Position numbers and translations under genes: made by a program. Shown piece after piece: positions 34,301 to 43,345 of a DNA stretch of 64,000 bases. Source of the stretch: Xenopus tropicalis (taxonomy: Eukaryota > Chordata > Amphibia > Anura > Pipidae); the NCBI RefSeq assembly GCF_000004195.4, contig NC_030678.2:77931404-77995403 (forward strand), read 5' to 3'. The first letter of the stretch is position 1. Every line of letters begins with the position of its first letter. The notes beneath the pieces are model-generated. The model had not been told where the DNA came from, did no database searches, and was given only the letters and a program-made list of their open reading frames with translations.

Positions 34301-36609
34301 GCTTAAAAAGTGACCATAGGATACAGAAAAAAACCCCAAACATTCTCTTTGTTGTCAGGCCCTTTAATACAGGAGATTCCATACATCAGAAGTTGTACAC
34401 CCTTTGATACTTTAAGTCAAGGGGCTGATTTAACAAAACTTGTACAGGATTCCCAGCGATTCTATATGGCCAAGATTCTTTTTACAATCGGTCCAGCTGG
34501 TAGTTCAAAACAACTGGCGAGCTCAATTGATATGATAAACAATAACCAACATCAATACAGGTATGGAGCCAATTATCTGGAAATCCATTATCCAGAAAAT
34601 TCTGAATTACAGTAAGACCATCTCCAATAAACTCCATTATAAGAAAATAATTCTAATTTTTAAAAAGTATTCCCTTTTTTAAAACAGTACTTGATCCCAA
34701 CTAAGATATAATTAATCCTTAATGGAGGCAAAACAATCCTATTGGGTCTAATGTTTAAATTAATTTTCAGTAGACTTAAGGTATGGAAATCCAAATTAAT
34801 GAAAGCCCCTTATGCAGAAAACCCCAGGTTCCAAGCATTCTGGACAAGAGGTCCCATATCTATATATTGAACTTTCAGTATTCATTATCCCAAAGCTGCC
34901 AAAATAACTGTTTTGGCTGCTGAAACCCATGAGAGCATTTTTTAAAGATATTTTTCAGTTGCATTTGATCAATATTGATCAAATCGACACTGTCCAGAAA
35001 TACAGTTAATTTTGAATCCACTAATAATAAATGTATTTGACTTGTGTTAGTTTGAGCTCTGCAGAAATTAATGCAAAAGAGCATTATGGACCAAGCAGAA
35101 TTCATTAAAAGTCACTTTTGAAATAGTCCTTTACAGCCTGCCAAAATGGTCAGATAAAACGCTTAAAATTTCTGAGGGGACATGAGCAATTTCCACGCAT
35201 TTTGCCAGACGCAGTTGTCAACAGTGGGTCAAAATGAGAGATCAGCCCTTTGTACTCATAGGTACTTGTTACATTTACTTTTCATTATTAAAAATGATAC
35301 GGTTAAATGTTTGGATCCCCACAGTTTAAAAAAGAAAAAACAAGTTTCCCAGTGTATTTCCACCATTAAGTGCAGCAGGATGCTCTTATAGTGAATGTTC
35401 CAATAAGAATCATATGCTGCTGCTACATAAAGCTGATCCTCATACACCTGGTAAGGCTGTGGAAAGCATAAAAAATTTTAAAGGAATACTGTCATGGGAA
35501 AATATGCTATTTTTAAAACGCATCAATTAATAAAGGTTCCCCAGGAGAATCCTGGACTGAAATCTGCTTTCAAAAAAAGATTTTTTTTTTTTATATTTAA
35601 TTTTGAAATTTCACAAGGGACTAGCCATGTGATGCATTTCCCAGGGTGCTACAGCCATGTGACCTGTGCTCTGATATACTTCACACTGCAATACTGATAT
35701 ACTTACACTGTAAGTTGCAACTTAATAGTAAAACATCCAAGTCCAGTTTGGGACTCCTCCAGTTACATGGGAGTAGGAGAAACAATAGGTTACCTGAAAG
35801 CAGTTCTAATGTGTAGCTCTGGCTCCTTCTGAAAGCTCAGAACTGAGATAGCTGCCTACACACCAATATTAGCTAACAAAAATACATTTGTTGGTTCAAG
35901 AATAAGATTTTAAATGGTATAATGAATTATTTGATATGTCAAATGTGCAATTTAGAAATAATAAGTACACCATAAAATCATGATAGAATCCATTAAATAC
36001 ACTACATTTTGTATAGGAAGCAACTTGAACTTTACTTTCAGATTTCAATTAAAGCATCTTTGATTTACAAGTTTTGTGATGGCATGGAACACAGACAGAT
36101 AAACCGCTGTTACTCAGAATGCTGATGAATAGATTTCTTAGAAAACAATTTAAGAAATAATTTGTATTTCTCAGTAGTTTTTCCACTCTGGGCATTATGA
36201 CAATCTCAGCAATTGCTGCAACAAGAACCATGACATGCAACGTTGCACTGTATTTGTACTAGCACTTCGTCACAGGTATCAACAATTTACCTTCAGGCTG
36301 CCGAAACTGTAGTTAATTAAAGGCTAAAAAAGCCAAAAAGTGCATATTCAACATTGTAGGTATTTGTTTTTATATCTGTGTTTCCGGTATACATATTCAC
36401 AGAGCTACACGTAGATGGCTTTGCAAAGAGACAGAGATACAATACTGCACACAGGTAATAAATGTAAGGATCCCTTAACGTCCTTACGTTAAAACGGGTA
36501 TTGGGGTCCATACTATACAATGCGGATAGCGACAACGCTCCGGGTCAGGCTTCATCTTCTCCTCCAGCACTTCCGCCATCACGGGTAGCAGCAGAGCCAC
36601 TTCCGCCAT
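28233..36609 (-). CDS. TMEM222: Transmembrane protein 222 (complete, six exons)
   Basis: Small integral membrane protein of the DUF778/RTE1-like family; its biochemical role is not well known. Exons 5' to 3': 36488-36609, 34024-34108, 31061-31092, 30885-30981, 28459-28586, 28233-28320. All junctions are GT-AG and phases fit, giving 183 residues and a TGA stop. Landmarks: [20 protein letters not shown] (first membrane segment and conserved loop), [44 protein letters not shown], the Cys/His-rich [14 protein letters not shown], and a C-terminal membrane helix [20 protein letters not shown] ending LR. Human TMEM222 as I recall it is about 208 residues; the difference is a shorter N-terminus. The upstream ATG at 36609 is chosen because it corresponds to the human start region and an in-frame TAA lies three codons before it. 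A second in-frame ATG at 36579 also has strong context. Confidence 0.93.
28459..28586 (-). CDS. TMEM222: TMEM222 exon 5 (Cys/His-rich)
   Basis: 128 nt: [20 protein letters not shown] then [20 protein letters not shown]; donor GTAAGT. Contains the conserved cysteine pair region and the start of a hydrophobic segment. Confidence 0.93.
28792..29489. mobile_element. TTAA-bounded MITE with a nested MITE, in TMEM222 intron
   Basis: The left end is TTAAAGGAGAAAGGTAAAAA and the right end GCCTTTCCTTCTCCTTTAA. The interior resembles 20707-21209 (CTCTCCTGCTCCCCC, GCCAATCAGCAGGAAGC, GAGCATG). It is interrupted at 29035-29270 by another element. Confidence 0.7.
29035..29270. mobile_element. GGGGCA..TTTATC MITE nested in the TTAA MITE
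   Basis: The left end GGGGCACATTTACTTATCC and right end GATAAATCTGCCCC are inverted relatives. The interior is full of CGTATT/AATACG and TTTTTCG phrases that pair with one another. It splits the element 28792-29489. Confidence 0.7.
30031..30372. mobile_element. 342-bp multi-hairpin MITE, copy 2
   Basis: Same length and hairpin chain as 14028-14369, with about 9 base differences counted by eye (about 97% identity). Flanked by TTA at 30028-30030 and 30373-30375. Lies in the TMEM222 intron between exons 4 and 5. Confidence 0.8.
30885..30981 (-). CDS. TMEM222: TMEM222 exon 4
   Basis: 97 nt: [20 protein letters not shown] then [12 protein letters not shown]; donor GTGAGC. Exons 3 and 4 are only 79 bp apart. 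Confidence 0.93.
31061..31092 (-). CDS. TMEM222: TMEM222 exon 3 (32-nt microexon)
   Basis: Encodes [11 protein letters not shown]; acceptor TAG, donor GTGAGT, ending two bases into the lysine codon that exon 4 completes. Confidence 0.9.
31093..32355. other. TMEM222 intron 2, 3'-ward part, no feature seen
   Basis: No additional exon is needed by the reading frame here, and no clear repeat is recognised. A possible exon-like stretch near 31690-31760 was considered and rejected. Confidence 0.4.
32356..32651. mobile_element. Decayed hAT MITE (TAGGGATGCACC family)
   Basis: The left end is TAGGATTGCACTGAATCC and the right end TTCGGTGCATCCCTA, inverted relatives of the termini at 27197-27476. The flanks CATCGTAA (32348-32355) and CATCATAC (32652-32659) match at 6 of 8. 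An older copy than 27197-27476. Confidence 0.65.
33338..33788. mobile_element. TTTAAAGGGGTTGTTC MITE
   Basis: The left end is TTTAAAGGGGTTGTTCATC and the right end GGTGAACCACCCCTTTAA, inverted repeats. The interior has GTATGATGTAGAGAGTGATG, GGGGTCAGTGACCCC and AAAAGTTGCTTAGAATTGG. Relatives at 818-1426 and 59971-60872. Confidence 0.75.
34024..34108 (-). CDS. TMEM222: TMEM222 exon 2
   Basis: 85 nt, completing a Thr codon and then [10 protein letters not shown] and [18 protein letters not shown]; donor GTGAGT. The best-conserved part of the family. Confidence 0.93.
34556..34864. mobile_element. TA-flanked CAGGTATGG MITE
   Basis: The left end is TACAGGTATGGAGCC and the right end GGTCCCATATCTATA. 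Internal ATCTGGAAATCC..TTATCCAGAAAA, TAATTAATCCTTAATGGAGG and CAATCCTATTGGGTC are characteristic of the very common Xenopus mariner-type MITE. In the first TMEM222 intron. Confidence 0.75.
35479..35990. repeat. Dispersed repeat R (name used here), uninterrupted copy, inverted orientation
   Basis: Starts TTAAAGGAATACTGTCATGG. Shares with 42139-42308 and 57925-58630, in reverse, GGACTCCTCCAGTTACATGG, GTGTAGCTCTGGCTCCTTCT and CACCATAAAATCATGAT. The stretch matching the hAT insertion point of 39966 is uninterrupted here (ATTTTAAATGGTATAATGAA). Confidence 0.65.
36488..36609 (-). CDS. TMEM222: TMEM222 exon 1 (start codon)
   Basis: Begins [20 protein letters not shown] and ends [10 protein letters not shown] plus AC, donor GTAAGG at 36487-36482. 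Two MAEV starts result from a repeated 15-bp sequence 30 bp apart. Confidence 0.9.
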
Positions 36610-36740
36610 CACTAGTTATTTTCTGCTTCAAGTTCCTCATCTTACGTCATATCCGTCACTAATCTTCCGACAATAACTTGCATATCTTTGTTTCACATCC
36701 GCCCTGCATTTTGTCTTATTTCTACGTAACAGGGGTTTTT
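36610..36740 (-). promoter_or_regulatory. Putative TMEM222 promoter / 5' UTR
   Basis: Directly upstream of the TMEM222 start and richer in CpG than its surroundings. Contains a CRE-like TTACGTCA at 36642-36649 and GGAAGTG-type ETS-like sites on the minus strand near 36600. No TATA box stands out. The extent is a guess. Confidence 0.4.
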
Positions 36741-37377
36741 ACAAAAGGACGCGAGATTGCAATATCATGAATATTTTCTTGTCATTTTTAAACATATTTG
36801 TTGCACTATTTAAGTTTTAGTATGTTATAAAAAGCCCAATTCTGAGAAACTTTTAAACCGGTCTTTATTTCTCATTTTTTTTTATAGTTGTGCTTTTTTT
36901 GTTCTGATTCTTTTCACTTTTCAGATGGTGCCACCTCTGCCAACATTTGTTGCTGGGCAGGGGGAGGGCAGTGATGTCATGGGGAGGGGAAAGGAGGAGT
37001 CAGGGCCATGAAACCACTGGGTAGGGCTATGGTGCATCAATCTCAGTGAGTCCTGCCCGGTTTTCCTAATTTGGAAAATCGGGTTGAAGGTTTTGACCAG
37101 CACAGCCCTTTCCGAACACCGGACAGGTGGCAACCCTAGGGTCACTGTCCCCAGCAGTCAAAAAACTATTGCTCTGTAAGGATACAATTTTATTACCATT
37201 GTTACTTCTCTGTTCCAGTCCTTTCCTATAAATATATTGCATACCTCCCAACATTTGAAAAATGAAAAGAGGGACAAAAAGACTTTTTTGACCCTGCAAA
37301 TTTTTTGACCATGCCCACTTTGTGGCCACGCCCCAATTGCCACACCCCATTTTTAAAATAGTGCCCACGATGGCCCA

Positions 37378-37674
37378 ATAGACAGCCCCCCCATACACAG
37401 TGCCCCCCCATACACAGTAGCCCTCCTTACACAGAGCCCCCCCATACACAGAGCCCCCCCCATACACAGTGCCCCCCCATACACAGTAGCCCCCCCATAC
37501 ACAGTAGCCCTCCTTACACAGAGCCCCCCCATACACAGAGCCCCCCATACACAGTGCCCCCCATACACAGTAGCCCTCCTTACACAGTGTTCCCCCATAC
37601 AATGCCCCCCCATACACAGTACCCCCCCATACAATGCCCCCCATACACAGTACCCCCCCATACACTGCTCCTTA
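37378..37674. repeat. CCCCATACACAGT minisatellite
   Basis: About 16 imperfect units of 17-20 bp, CCCCCCATACACAGTG/AG type, some with a CCTCCTTACACAG variant. On the minus strand the units stay open in several frames, giving Gly/Tyr/Val/Cys-rich peptides of no likely meaning. Confidence 0.9.
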
Positions 37675-37686
37675 TTCAGCTCCTCG

Positions 37687-37788
37687 TACGGCGGTGACAG
37701 GACCTTTTATAAGGTTGCGCCCGTGCGTACGTGCGACGTCACACATACGCACGGGCGCAACCTTATAAAAGGACCTGTCGCCGCCGTA
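37687..37788. repeat. 43-bp-arm hairpin
   Basis: The left arm 37687-37729 and right arm 37746-37788 are reverse complements with 2 mismatches. The arms include AGGTTGCGCCCGTGCGTA. The loop is 16 bp and contains GACGTC. Confidence 0.9.
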
Positions 37789-38094
37789 CGAAGATCCAAA
37801 TAAGGAGCAGGAGCCCAAGAAGAGACGGAGCCGGAGCGCTCCGCTGCCGCCAGCGCGTCCCGCTGGCCTGGATAGTTTAATGAATGTTCTGCATTTTCGT
37901 AATGCGGGACATTCATTGAACAATCCGGGACAGCGGGACGCGCTGTAAAAACCGGGACTGTCCCGCGAAAAGTGGGACAGTTGGGGGGTATGATATTGGT
38001 CTCTGATTTAAACTCCCGCCCAAACAAAATTTCAACAAAGTATACAATGGTGTAACTGAATAGCATATTCCAGCTAGATTTTCATTATAAAATA

Positions 38095-38215
38095 GATGGT
38101 TGTGACAGAAAGCAAGATTCTAAAGCACAAAATTCATTCTATCAACAAAATAAATACTTGGTTCCAAAAAACAAATAAAATATCCATTCTGTGAGACAAC
38201 ACTGTCAAATTCCTG
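38095..38215. repeat. Inverted repeat arm, partner at 39686-39800
   Basis: The reverse complement reads GACAGTGTTGTCTCACAGAA and ATTTTGTTGATAGAATGAAT. 39686-39800 has GACAGTGTTGTTTCACAGAA and ATTTTGTTGATAGAATGAAT. Roughly 80-85% similar by eye. Confidence 0.65.
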
Positions 38216-38571
38216 AGTCAATTTACAGTTCTTCCCACTGTTTTCATTTTTCTTTAGAGAAATGACACACACACAAAAGGATTTGTTTGTAGGATTTGTT
38301 TAACAAGTTGAGAAGCTGCCAGCTCTGCCTCACAAGTCTGCATTATCCTGAGTGCTAAGGATACCGTCAGGCCTGCTATAGAGGGCGCCCTCTAATGTCT
38401 GCTGTGCTGTAGGTTTGAGAAATATAGAGAAATATAGTGCTGTTATATATAGCATAATATAGTGTACTGATGCTGTGCCACAACACTGATGTAATGATGT
38501 TTCTAGGGATTTTGTTCCTGATAATGAGCTTTAAAGATAACAAAACAAAAAACATTAATATGATAACTTAA

Positions 38572-38640
38572 GGTGGCCAAACACGGGCCGATTGTAGCTG
38601 CCGATATCGGTCCCTTAGACCAGTTTTGACCACTTTGGGC
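38572..38640. mobile_element. Fragment related to the multi-hairpin MITE end
   Basis: TTAAGGTGGCCAAACACGGG followed by CCGATTGTAGCTGCCGATATCGG. It shares the TTA plus AGGTGGCC terminus of 30031-30372 but the interior diverges and no matching right end was found. Confidence 0.5.
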
Positions 38641-38820
38641 GCACCACCCCGAACCCCAATAGTGGCTGCAAGGAGGAAGAAGGGGGTATGCAGTGTGCAT
38701 TACACACAGGGTGGGGTTGAAGGCTGGCAGCAGTGGAGAAGATGGCAACTGAGGTTAGGGGCTCCTGGGGTGGCAGCCCTGCTGGACCCTGGACATCCCA
38801 GTCCAACACCACGTAGACAC

Positions 38821-39487
38821 ATAATACATCATATAAATAAATGATGATCCCCCTGAAGTACCAATATGTAAATGATTCCTATTGTTTGCACATAGGATAC
38901 TGCTCATAAGGCCTACACATCATTCTATACAACCAGCCCATCTGCAGCAAGTTCTGAAGTGGCTAAATAACATGGCTACTAATATTATGTAGTAGTTGAA
39001 CTATAGCTAAGCACATTATTAAAGAGTGTAATCAGCTAACTGGTGCAATATTACGGCTAGGAGGAGGGCAGACATTGGAGCCTAACATAACAATCATCTA
39101 CAAAGCTTATTAGGGTCACTACTACAGTGGGAGAATTATGCAAACTTGTGCAACTTCATATTACAGTGTAAAGATATGAATCAGCTGGTATCCTTGGAGA
39201 GAGGAGCTTATGTTATATGGGGTTGTGCTCTACTTACTTTTTTTGTAAGTGTCTCACATATACTGATTTACACTGCTACCATAAACTGTTTGGTATATTG
39301 TACTATATACCAAGGGGCCCCCACATGAGTAGTTATTCTGCAAATGTTAGTTTTTTTAAAAAATAATACTATTAATATCTTGTGTTTTATTGACTTGTCA
39401 GGTGTAGCGTTGCTACCTGGCTAATATTTTGCCAGTCTAGCTAGTAAAATACTACTCCCAATCCCTTAGCTTAAGCAAGAATCTTTC

Positions 39488-39519
<32 letters not shown>

Positions 39520-39685
39520 TAATCATAATGAGGGGATATTATTCCTATTATAATGATTATAGTCCAACCTTAAAATGTTTGAGGACCCCTGCTTTATAGA
39601 ACAATTCAAACAGTGGGTAGAAAGACCAAGACCTTCAATAAAAACTTGCATGTTATTGGATAATGAATAAACTTGCTACTTATTG
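38821..39685. other. Non-coding stretch
   Basis: No exon or complete repeat recognised. A run of 24 A followed by 7 G lies at 39489-39519. Confidence 0.35.
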
Positions 39686-39800
39686 GTTTAGTAATTTGAC
39701 TGACAGTGTTGTTTCACAGAACGGTTGTTTTATCAGTTTTGTGGAACTGAGTATTCATTTTGTTGATAGAATGAATTCTGTGCTACAATTTTGTGCTTCA
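39686..39800. repeat. Inverted repeat arm, partner at 38095-38215
   Basis: See the partner entry. The two arms are about 1.5 kb apart. Confidence 0.65.
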
Positions 39801-40116
39801 GACAAATGTCATAAATGTAATAAAAAGTAATACGATTGTAGCCTCACAGAGCAAATGGTTTTTGGCTGTGGATTTTTCTTTAAGCCCACTACTTCTATCA
39901 TGATTTTATGGTGTATTTTTATTTCTAAATTACACTGTTTACATAGCAAATAATTCACTCTACTACAGTGGTGTCCAACTGGCGGCCTGCCTGCTTTGGT
40001 GGCTTACCTTTGTCTAAGCTTTAAATGTACTGAGATTAACTGCCCCCCTGCATGGTTCTCACCTCAGATTCAGGCTGTAATCCCCCTGTATTGTTTAAAA
40101 ATGTAATTCCCTGTAC

Positions 40117-41091
40117 CATACCTCCCAACATTTGAAAAATGAAAAGAGGGACAAAAAGATTTGTCACGCGGCATGGCAATTTTTTGACCACGCCCACTTT
40201 TGTGGCCATGCCCCAATTACCACACCCCATTTTTTTAATTCATTTTTTTTGCCCCAATGGCCCAATAGACAGTACCCTCCATAGACAGTGCCTCCAATTG
40301 ACCCCATAGACAGACAGTAGCCCCCATACATAGTACCCCCATACACAGTGCCCCATAGAAAGTACCCCCCATACACAATGCCCCCATAGACAGTACCCCC
40401 ATACACAGTGTCCCCAATTTCCCCCATAGACAGTACCCCCCATACACAGTACCCCCCATAAACAGTGCCCCCATACACAGTAGCCCCTAATTGCCCCCAT
40501 AGAGTACCTCCAATACACAGTGCCCCCATACACAGTGCCCCCAAACACAGTAGCCCCTAATTGCCCCCATAGAGAGTACCTCCAATACACAGTGCCCCCC
40601 ATACACAGTAGCCCCTAATTGCCCCCATAGAGAGTACCTCCAATACACAATGCTCCCCCCATACACAGTGCCCCCCATACACAGTACCCCCCCATACACA
40701 GTAGCCCCTACTTGCCCCCATAGAGAGTACCTCCAATACACAGTGCTCCCCCCCATAGACGCTGCTTCTTGAGACTCCTGCTCCTTATGCAGCGGCGACA
40801 GGCCCTTTTAAAAGGTTGCGCCCGTGCGTACGTGTGACATCACACGTACGCACGGGCGCAACATTATAAAAGGGCCTGTCGCTGCAGTAAGAGGAGCCGA
40901 GTAAAGAAGCAGGAGCCACAGAACGAGCCGGAGCCTGAGCGCTCGGCTCCAGCGAGCGCATCCTGCTGTCCTGGGTTGTTCAATGTTCTACATTTCCGTA
41001 ATGCGGGACATTCATTGAACTATCCGGGACAGTGGGATGCGCTGTAAAAACCGGGACTGTCCCGCGAAAAGCGGGACAGTTGGGGGGTATG
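40117..41091. mobile_element. hAT-like element with minisatellite and hairpin, copy 2, nested
   Basis: The termini CATACCTCCCAACATTTG and AGTTGGGGGGTATG match copy 1 (37240-37992). The 8-bp flanks CCCTGTAC (40109-40116) and CTCTGTAC (41092-41099) match at 7 of 8. The minisatellite covers about 40255-40760, with units CCCCATACACAGTG and CCATAGAGAGTACCTCCAAT in a higher-order pattern. The hairpin has arms 40788-40837 and 40840-40886 with a 2-bp loop. Confidence 0.8.
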
Positions 41092-41208
41092 CTCTGTACT
41101 GTTCACCCCCTGCAGTGTTCACACTTCAGGCTCAGGCTGTAATCACCCACATTGTTCCCCTGTTCACACCTCAGATATTGTATGTAGTGCCTGGACTATG
41201 CTGCCTGT

Positions 41209-41745
41209 GTATATGGCACACACAGACAGCATAGGGTAGGTATAGTATGGCACATAGGCAGTATAGGGCAGGGAGGGTATGGAACACACAGGCAGCATAG
41301 GGTAGGTATAGTATGGCACATACGCAGTATAGGGCAGGGAGGGTATGGAACACACAGGCAGCATAGGGCAGGCATAGTATGGCACATAGGCAGCATAGGG
41401 CAGGGAGGGTATGGAACACACAGACAGCATAGGGCAGGCAGAGTATGGCACACACAGGGAGCATAGGGTAGGCAGAGTATGGCACATAGGCAGCATAGGG
41501 CAGGGAGGGTTTAGAAACACACAGACAGCATAGGGCAGGCATAGTATGGCGCATAGGCAGCATAGGGCAGGGAGGGTATGGAACACACAGGCAGCATTGG
41601 GTAGGCAGAGTATGGCACACACAGGTAGGGCAGGCAGAGTATGGCACACACAGGCAGCATAGGGCAGGCAGAGTATGGCACACACAGGCAGCATAAGGGA
41701 GGCTGAGTGCTGCCTGTGTGTGCCATACTCTGCATGCCCTATGCT
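41209..41745. repeat. VNTR of GGCACACACAGGCAGCATAGGGC units
   Basis: Units of about 33 bp in roughly 66-bp pairs: TATGGCACATAGGCAGCATA, GGGCAGGGAGGGTATGGAAC, ACACAGGCAGCATAGGG. The last unit is inverted (GCTGCCTGTGTGTGCCATAC). Minus-strand reading gives Cys/Tyr/Pro/Leu repeats with open frames up to 176 residues; these are products of the repeat period. Confidence 0.9.
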
Positions 41746-42138
41746 GCCTGTGAGAGGTGAACCTGGCAGGGGTTTGTTCTGGGAGTTTGTTAGTAGTTGG
41801 AAACAGCCATTAAATGGTCCCTAAGGTGTGTAATTATGTTGCTGGGGGTTGCTGTGCTATCCACAAAGGAGGAGGGGGCATATGGATTTACGGGTGCGTC
41901 TTAATATGACATAATATAATTCTTTCATATATGAATAACTGTTGATATCCCTGCAGTGAGGACCAAGCATTTGGGTTTTTGCTGCACTACCACCTTTGCG
42001 ATAAAATGGGTGTGGTTTGAAGTGGGTGTGGTTCAAAAAAGGGGACCAAAATTGGCTTCCATTAGCAGCCCTCCAACATGTATGCTAGAAAAATTCCAGC
42101 CCTCGGCACCGCAGAAGTTGGACAGCACTGCTCTACTA

Positions 42139-42308
42139 TTTAAAATGTTGTTCTTAAACCTACAAATGTATTTTTTATAGTAGTAATACAGGTGTGTAGG
42201 CAGCCATCATGGTGCATTGTGCCTGAGTCTGAGCTTTCAAAAAGAGCCAGTGCTACACATTAGAACCCATTGTTTCTTCTACTCCCATGTAACTGGAGGA
42301 GTCCCAAG
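42139..42308. repeat. Repeat R, right half after the hAT insertion
   Basis: TTTAAAATGTTGTTCTTAAAC, GTGTAGGCAGCCATCATGGT and TAACTGGAGGAGTCCCAAGC match 57985-58210. The left half is at about 39896-39957. Confidence 0.7.
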
Positions 42309-43345
42309 CCAGACTTTAATTTTTTTTTATTTTTTTTTATAACTAATATATTATTGAGAGAAAAAGGAATTTGGGGGGTACAGAAAGGAAAAGGGGGAAA
42401 AGAGTGGACAATTTAAGCTACCCTCTGGTAGAGTGCCATTTGAAACATTGATATGAACATGGTTGACAGGGTATACATTCTATAATTAGGTACATTATCC
42501 AAGTTTTAATAGAAAGTGTAGTTTCAGTAAGGGGGGTGTAGAGAAGGGAAAGGAGAGAGAAGGGAAGGAAGGAGTGGGGTTGGTTGAGAAAGGCATGGAA
42601 ACCGGGAAGGCTTAATTAGGAAAGAGGGGGGAAAAGAAACAATAACTGTCAGCCTTGATAATTTCAGGGGTATATGTTGATCGGTAGAGGGGAGCTTATG
42701 GCTAGGACATATCAATTTCAAGGAAGTAGTTCTATACATTGCTGAGCATCTAGTTGGCGAGGCCCCTGAACACCCAAATAGACCAGATCTTTAGGAAGTT
42801 ACCAGATTTGTTTTGTAGGAATGCTATTTTGTCCTCAAAGCGTCTATAGCTGTTTACTCTGGTATAACTTCGGATATAGTGAGAGGATCTATAGATTTCC
42901 ATTCAGCCGCTATAGCTATACGGGTGGCTGTTAAGATGTGATTAACTAAGATCTGGGAGTATTTAGAGAGCTCAGGAAAAGGCCTCCCCAACAGATAAGT
43001 GGGTCTTTCGGAAAGACCTGGGTGGTCAGATTGGTTAGTCCTCGTCCTCACAGAGTCTCTAACAAGTGTTGAGGTGGTCTGGGAATAAAGCATGTAATCT
43101 GTCTGGGGTGTAGTACCAAAGCATTAGTCCTTTGTAAATGCTATCTTTTTCCTGACAAATGTGACTTTTTTCCTGGAGTTGATCCAGATTGCCTCCCAGT
43201 CTTCTGTGGTTGGTTGAGTTGGTAACCAGTTGGCCCATTTGTTGATATACCTGTGGTTGAGTTGCTCATCTGGAAGTGGATCCATCAGTAGTCTGTATAT
43301 CTTTGAGATTAGGCCCTTCTGTGGTAGGCCTTGAAGCACCAAGGA
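42309..43345 (-). pseudogene. Tx1/L1-type LINE ORF2 C-terminal fragment with A-rich tail
   Basis: The minus strand from 43342 reads GLPQKGLISKIYRLLMDPLP, then WANWLPTQPTTEDWEAIW and later a PEL..YSQILVNHILTATRI stretch, typical of the region after the RT in frog L1/Tx1 elements. The 3' end on the minus strand is an A-rich tail at 42318-42342. Stops separate the readable parts. Confidence 0.6.

Larger units (their letters stand above)
37240..37992. mobile_element. hAT-like element with minisatellite and 43-bp hairpin, copy 1
   Basis: The termini CATACCTCCCAACATTTG and CAGTTGGGGGGTATG are inverted relatives. ATATTG lies directly on both sides (37234-37239, 37993-37998). Parts in order: GAAAAGAGGGACAAAAAGAC-type left region, the CCCCATACACAGT minisatellite, the hairpin, then a right region with GCGGGACATTCATTGAAC and ACCGGGACTGTCCCGCG. 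The second copy is at 40117-41091. Confidence 0.75.
39966..42130. mobile_element. hAT-like element with VNTR and a nested element, perfect 8-bp TSD
   Basis: The left end is CAGTGGTGTCCAACTGGCGG and the right end the inverted AGAAGTTGGACAGCACTG. Identical CTCTACTA duplications lie at 39958-39965 and 42131-42138. Parts: left region, nested element 40117-41091, tandem array 41209-41745, then a right region with CCATTAAATGGTCCCTAAGG and GCAGCCCTCCAACATGTATG. The flanks are the two halves of repeat R, which is uninterrupted at 57925-58630. A short copy without the nested element is at 44609-45105. Confidence 0.85.

Noticed and set aside
37066..37665. 199-residue minus-strand frame with Gly-Gly-Tyr-Val repeats, and similar frames at 40164-40756
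   Set aside because: Translation of the CCCCATACACAGT minisatellite inside two transposon copies; frame and length follow the repeat, not selection.
37378..37674. CRISPR-like regularly spaced repeats
   Set aside because: Units are contiguous and degenerate with no unique spacers, and the window is vertebrate DNA.
41164..41735. Overlapping minus-strand open frames of 74-176 residues rich in Cys, Tyr, Pro and Leu
   Set aside because: They are readings of the 33/66-bp VNTR in all three frames; no splice context, start context or homology.
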